From an uncultured Bacteroidales bacterium (GTDB lineage: Bacteria; Bacteroidota; Bacteroidia; Bacteroidales; UBA932): DNA of 64,000 nucleotides. The stretch spans positions 1 to 64,000 of the forward strand of contig CALVAJ010000005.1 in the NCBI GenBank assembly GCA_944325505.1, read 5' to 3'. The translations under genes were made by a program, and so were the position numbers. Positions 60,534 through 64,000 of the stretch are shown in pieces; the stretch's first letter is position 1, and each line of letters opens with the position of its first letter. The notes under the pieces were generated by a model. It did no database searches. It saw nothing but the letters and a program-made list of their open reading frames with translations, and was not told where the DNA came from.

Positions 60534-61121
60534 ATGACAGATTCAGCCCTCATAATAGTGGACATGCTGTATGACTTTATCGACGGATCACTCGCATGCC
60601 ACAATTCAAAGAATGCGGTCAAAGAGACCGCCTCATTCATAGACAGGATGACAGCAGACAGGAGCGGCGACGAAAGTGAGATACTCGACACCTTCCCGAT
60701 ACTGTTCGTGTGCGACCACCATCCTGCAGACCATTGTTCCTTTACGGCCAACGGAGGGACATGGCCGCCGCACTGCGTAACCGGAACACACGGAGGGGCG
60801 GTACACGAGTTGCTCCAGCCGTATATGAAGGAGGAGCTTACATTCTATAAAGGATGCGACAGGGACCGGGAGCAGTATTCGGGATTCGAAGGGGCCAACA
60901 AGGCCGGACAGTCTCTGGGTGAAATCCTGGAACTCATGGATATCAAGGACGTATATGTCTGCGGCATAGCCACCGAATTCTGTGTCAAGGCAAGTTGCCT
61001 TGACCTCAGGAATGCCGGGTTCAATGTGCATCTGCTGTCATCCGCGCTTGCATACGTGGACGAAGCAGGACACCATGCCACCCTCAGGGAGCTGGGTACG
61101 GCGGGAATCGATATTTTGTAA
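60534..61121 (+). CDS. pncA: Nicotinamidase
   Basis: This 195-residue isochorismatase-fold hydrolase turns nicotinamide into nicotinate, the substrate of PncB encoded just upstream. The catalytic triad is Asp10 (ALIIVDMLYDF), Lys106 (LTFYKGCD) and Cys150 (ATEFCVKASC). The zinc site DHHPADHCSF is also present. The gene begins five bases after pncB, forming an NAD salvage operon. Confidence 0.93.
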   Translation: MTDSALIIVDMLYDFIDGSLACHNSKNAVKETASFIDRMTADRSGDESEILDTFPILFVCDHHPADHCSFTANGGTWPPHCVTGTHGGAVHELLQPYMKEELTFYKGCDRDREQYSGFEGANKAGQSLGEILELMDIKDVYVCGIATEFCVKASCLDLRNAGFNVHLLSSALAYVDEAGHHATLRELGTAGIDIL

Positions 61122-61145
61122 AGATAAATTATTTGTCTACCTTTG
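61115..61145 (+). promoter_or_regulatory. Promoter of the putative porin gene
   Basis: TTTG (61115-61118), a 19-base spacer and TACCTTTG (61138-61145) fit the consensus exactly. The -33 part lies inside the end of pncA. The transcript would start only a few bases before the ATG at 61155, making it nearly leaderless. Confidence 0.85.
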
Positions 61146-61154
61146 CAGGTTCGT

Positions 61155-63947
61155 ATGAAGAACCTGTTATCTAAAATATGGATTCCTGCACTGCTGATAG
61201 GGATTGCTGCGATACAGTCTTTCGGGATAGACGCAGCCAGAACAGGGCACATCTTTTCTGTTGCCGATTCTATCAGACAGGCCAGAGGCGCCGACAGTTC
61301 TATCATAAAGGAATCGATCGATTCTGAAGCCACCAAAGCTTCAGACAGCGTTGTTTTCATACATTCAAATCCCGGTATAGCAGCCGTCATCGGGACCATT
61401 TCGTCAAAGGTGGACTCCATCAATGCCTTGACGGCAAGGGACACCATCATACCTCCCGACTCCCTTCGCTACACAGACACATTACGCTACAGGTATTATG
61501 TAGAGCTGAAGGACTCCCCTACAAGGAAGCAGACCAGAGACTCACTGCTGGCGGCCGGGGACTCCATACAGCTGCACCTGCTGGACTCGCTGTATACCAG
61601 GGACTCTACGGACATAGCCATCCGCGATTCCCTCATATGGTTCAACTCCCTGTCAAGGAAAGAACAGAAGAAAGTCATCAGCGAACAGCAGCTGCCGATC
61701 CTCATGGCAAGGGTCGACAGTATCCTTAACAGGAAGGACAGCATACTCGCGGCGAGGGACAGCATAATCCAGAATACTCCGAGAATTCTCGAGACATATG
61801 CGGTGCCGGACTCGATGCAGTACAAAAGGCTCATAACCTGGACGCATGACCGGTATTTCAACAACGTGGACCTTCATGAGCAGGATACCACCTACAACTA
61901 CCATTTCAACGACTATCCGTTTTACAAGGAAGACGTGAATGTTTCCTATCTGGGAGTAATAGGCTCCCCGGTCCAGACATACGACTATTTCAAACGGGAC
62001 GAGGAGGAGAATGCGGTGTTCTACACGCCTTACAGGATATACAATTATTCTCCGGAAAGCCTTCCGATGTTCAACACCAAGACCCCTTATACCGAGCTGG
62101 CCTACTGGGGGACCCTGTTCGCCAACACGGAAAAGGAAGAATCCGACATAAAGATACTTACGACCCAGAATATCCTCCCGGAACTGAATGTGACCCTGGA
62201 GTACCACAGATATGGAGGGAACGGTATGCTCAAGCGCGAGGATGTGGACAACAGGACATTCGTCGCAGCGACCAACTACATGGGAAAAAGGTATCTGATG
62301 CACGCCGGTTACATCTATAACAAGGTGGAGAAAAGCGAAAACGGAGGAATCATCGACAACACCTGGATAAGGGATACTACTGTGGATGCCAGGGAAATAG
62401 ACGTCCATCTGGCCAACGCTTCCAACAGGATAAAGAAAAACACCGTATTCCTGGACCAGTCATACAGGATTCCGTTCAATTTCATAAACAGGATAGGAAA
62501 GAGGAAAGAAATGAAGGCCGAGCAGGCCCGCAAGGACAGCATAATGGCTTCCGGTGACAGCACGGCCATCAAGGCGTACCTTGAGCAGGAGCAGGAAAGA
62601 CTGGCTCTGGAAGCATCCGAGGATGAGGCGGATTCACTCGACAGAGACATAACCACCGCATTCATAGGCCACAGCTCCGAATACTCCGTATTCACCAAAA
62701 TGTACACGGACGAGATCGATGCCGGTGAAAGCGGACAGCCAGGAAGGGACCTGTACAACAACAGGTTCTACCTCAACCCGACCAGCAGCGCAGATTCCCA
62801 GAGGGTGATGAAATTCGAGAACCGGCTGTATATAAGGCTCCAGCCATGGTCTGAAGACGGGATAGTGTCTAAACTTGATGTCGGGATCGGAGACAAGCTT
62901 CTGAACTACTATGACTTCAGGAGCTCACAGAACTATCTTTCAAAAGGCCGCAATGTGGTAAGGAACTCCGTCTACCTGTACGCGGGGGCGCAAGGCCAGC
63001 TGAAAAAGTTCCTGAAATGGGACGCAACCGGACGGTATACTTTCCTCGGTGCGGAAATCAACGACTTTGCAGTAGACGCAAATATAGGGTTCAATATCTT
63101 TCCCTTCAGGAAAGCAAGAAAGAGCCCGATAAGTCTGAACGCGCATTTCGAAACCTCTCTAAAGGAACCGGACTGGTACCAGCAGCACTATCTTTCAAAC
63201 CATTACAGGTGGGACAACAGTTTCGGGAAAATATCGGAGACCCGTATAGAGGCAAGCGCTGCGATACCTCTGTGGAAACTGAAAGCCACTTTCGGATATG
63301 CACTATTGAGTAACAACATATATTACGATACTGACGGTATAGTAAGGCAGAACAGCACCCCGATGAGCGTAATGTCGGCTTCACTGTCCAAGAATTTCAG
63401 ACTGTGGAAATTCCATTTCGACCATAAGGCTCTGTTCCAGCTGTCCTCGAACACCAATGTACTTCCCCTGCCTACGCTGGCACTGAATTTCAGATACTAC
63501 TTCCAGTTCGATGTAGTGAAGAAGGTCATGCAGATGCAGATAGGGGCCAATGCATGGTATACGACCAAATGGTATGCTCCTGCATACAGCCCTGCCCTCG
63601 GTCTGTTCCACAACCAGGTGGAAGAGAAGTACGGCAACAGTCCGTATATCGATGCATTCGTAAACATACAGTGGAAGAGGGCCTGCATTTTCGTCAAGCT
63701 GGTCAATGCCGGCATGGGATGGCCCGACAGGGCTGTGGACTACTTCGGAGCCCACCATTACATCCGCCCTCAAAGGGCAATCAAATTCGGTATATTCTGG
63801 CCGTTCTATATCCAGTCAGGAAAGAATGCTTCAGTAGGGGGAGGGTCATCCGCCGGAGAAGGCGGGCGCAGCTCTTCCGGACTGTCAGGTGACAGAATGT
63901 CATCCTCTTCAGGTGGCATGAATACTGCAAGCAGGATAAACAGATAA
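61155..63947 (+). CDS. Putative_porin family outer-membrane protein
   Basis: This 930-residue protein has a signal peptide (to about residue 27), then a ~190-residue Ser/Asp/Arg-rich stretch with many RDSI/DSLL repeats, which is probably periplasmic and coiled. From about residue 210 (WTHDRYFNNVDLHEQDTTYNYHFNDYPF) begins the Putative_porin domain known from Bacteroidota. Alternating beta strands continue to about residue 895 (FGIFWPFYI), and a Gly/Ser-rich tail ends the protein. The function beyond outer-membrane pore is unknown. The start at 61155 is chosen because it opens the signal peptide. Confidence 0.85.
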   Translation: MKNLLSKIWIPALLIGIAAIQSFGIDAARTGHIFSVADSIRQARGADSSIIKESIDSEATKASDSVVFIHSNPGIAAVIGTISSKVDSINALTARDTIIPPDSLRYTDTLRYRYYVELKDSPTRKQTRDSLLAAGDSIQLHLLDSLYTRDSTDIAIRDSLIWFNSLSRKEQKKVISEQQLPILMARVDSILNRKDSILAARDSIIQNTPRILETYAVPDSMQYKRLITWTHDRYFNNVDLHEQDTTYNYHFNDYPFYKEDVNVSYLGVIGSPVQTYDYFKRDEEENAVFYTPYRIYNYSPESLPMFNTKTPYTELAYWGTLFANTEKEESDIKILTTQNILPELNVTLEYHRYGGNGMLKREDVDNRTFVAATNYMGKRYLMHAGYIYNKVEKSENGGIIDNTWIRDTTVDAREIDVHLANASNRIKKNTVFLDQSYRIPFNFINRIGKRKEMKAEQARKDSIMASGDSTAIKAYLEQEQERLALEASEDEADSLDRDITTAFIGHSSEYSVFTKMYTDEIDAGESGQPGRDLYNNRFYLNPTSSADSQRVMKFENRLYIRLQPWSEDGIVSKLDVGIGDKLLNYYDFRSSQNYLSKGRNVVRNSVYLYAGAQGQLKKFLKWDATGRYTFLGAEINDFAVDANIGFNIFPFRKARKSPISLNAHFETSLKEPDWYQQHYLSNHYRWDNSFGKISETRIEASAAIPLWKLKATFGYALLSNNIYYDTDGIVRQNSTPMSVMSASLSKNFRLWKFHFDHKALFQLSSNTNVLPLPTLALNFRYYFQFDVVKKVMQMQIGANAWYTTKWYAPAYSPALGLFHNQVEEKYGNSPYIDAFVNIQWKRACIFVKLVNAGMGWPDRAVDYFGAHHYIRPQRAIKFGIFWPFYIQSGKNASVGGGSSAGEGGRSSSGLSGDRMSSSSGGMNTASRINR

Positions 63948-63953
63948 ATTATT

Positions 63954-64000
63954 ATGGTTAGTAAAAGGACAAGACGGTATCTTGTCGCGCTGGCCCTGAC
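63954..64000 (+). CDS. Start of a further gene, cut by the window end
   Basis: An ATG at 63954, seven bases after the porin stop, opens a frame reading MVSKRTRRYLVALAL, which looks like the beginning of a signal peptide or membrane anchor. Too little is present to name it. Confidence 0.45.
   Translation, partial: MVSKRTRRYLVALAL

Noticed and set aside
1..64000. CRISPR array
   Set aside because: No regularly spaced short repeats or Cas proteins were found.

Overview
The window is a chromosomal segment of a member of the Bacteroidales (Bacteroidota). Three things point there: SusC/SusD outer-membrane pairs with lipoprotein-type SusD and SusE proteins, promoters of the TTTG-N19/20-TAnnTTTG type, and families largely confined to the phylum (DUF4832, DUF4377, Putative_porin, the membrane MutS-like protein). 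The genus cannot be fixed from the sequence.

1-6.05 kb is the right end of a prophage. It carries a complete diversity-generating retroelement (DGR): a variable adhesin-like protein whose 3' end is the variable repeat (VR), a template repeat (TR), and a DGR-type reverse transcriptase. VR and TR differ at 18 of 116 positions, and every difference falls on a TR adenine (29 adenines in all). Small phage genes follow, then a GH108 endolysin and a protein with u-spanin topology. The last ~190 bp hold a candidate small RNA, two back-to-back terminators and three copies of a TCGTGTACA motif. The phage end abuts a hybrid two-component regulator cut off after about 235 residues.

6.05-21.8 kb is a polysaccharide utilisation locus (PUL) for pectic galactan: SusC, SusD, a large SusE-like glycan-binding lipoprotein, a GH53 endo-galactanase and a GH2 beta-galactosidase, then a multimodular GH31 with FnIII, CBM32-like, dockerin and cohesin-like modules. 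The truncated regulator next to it is the expected activator, so the prophage probably disabled or rewired control of this locus.

21.8-29.8 kb is mostly core: recX, a patatin-like outer-membrane protein, rlmN, prmA, tRNA-Leu(UAG), and an NtrC-type regulator with its histidine kinase.

29.8-37.7 kb is an accessory patch: HigBA, a CatA-like acetyltransferase, a double GNAT, a membrane MutS-like ATPase, a DUF4377 lipoprotein and an AbiE-type toxin-antitoxin pair. A broken second copy of the DUF4377 gene lies on the far side of the AbiE pair.

37.8-54.3 kb is a second PUL, all on the minus strand, of the ECF-sigma/anti-sigma type: sigma factor, DUF4832 protein, FecR-like anti-sigma, STN-SusC, SusD, a SusE-like protein with a Fib_succ_major-like end, a second DUF4832 protein, and a 1760-residue GH89 enzyme fused to an unassigned barrel-like module. 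GH89 implies alpha-linked GlcNAc (mucin or heparan type) as substrate.

54.3-64 kb holds an AAA ATPase, a chimeric GNAT, a MurU-like nucleotidyltransferase with an AmgK-RapZ fusion kinase, pncB-pncA of NAD salvage, a putative porin and the start of another gene.
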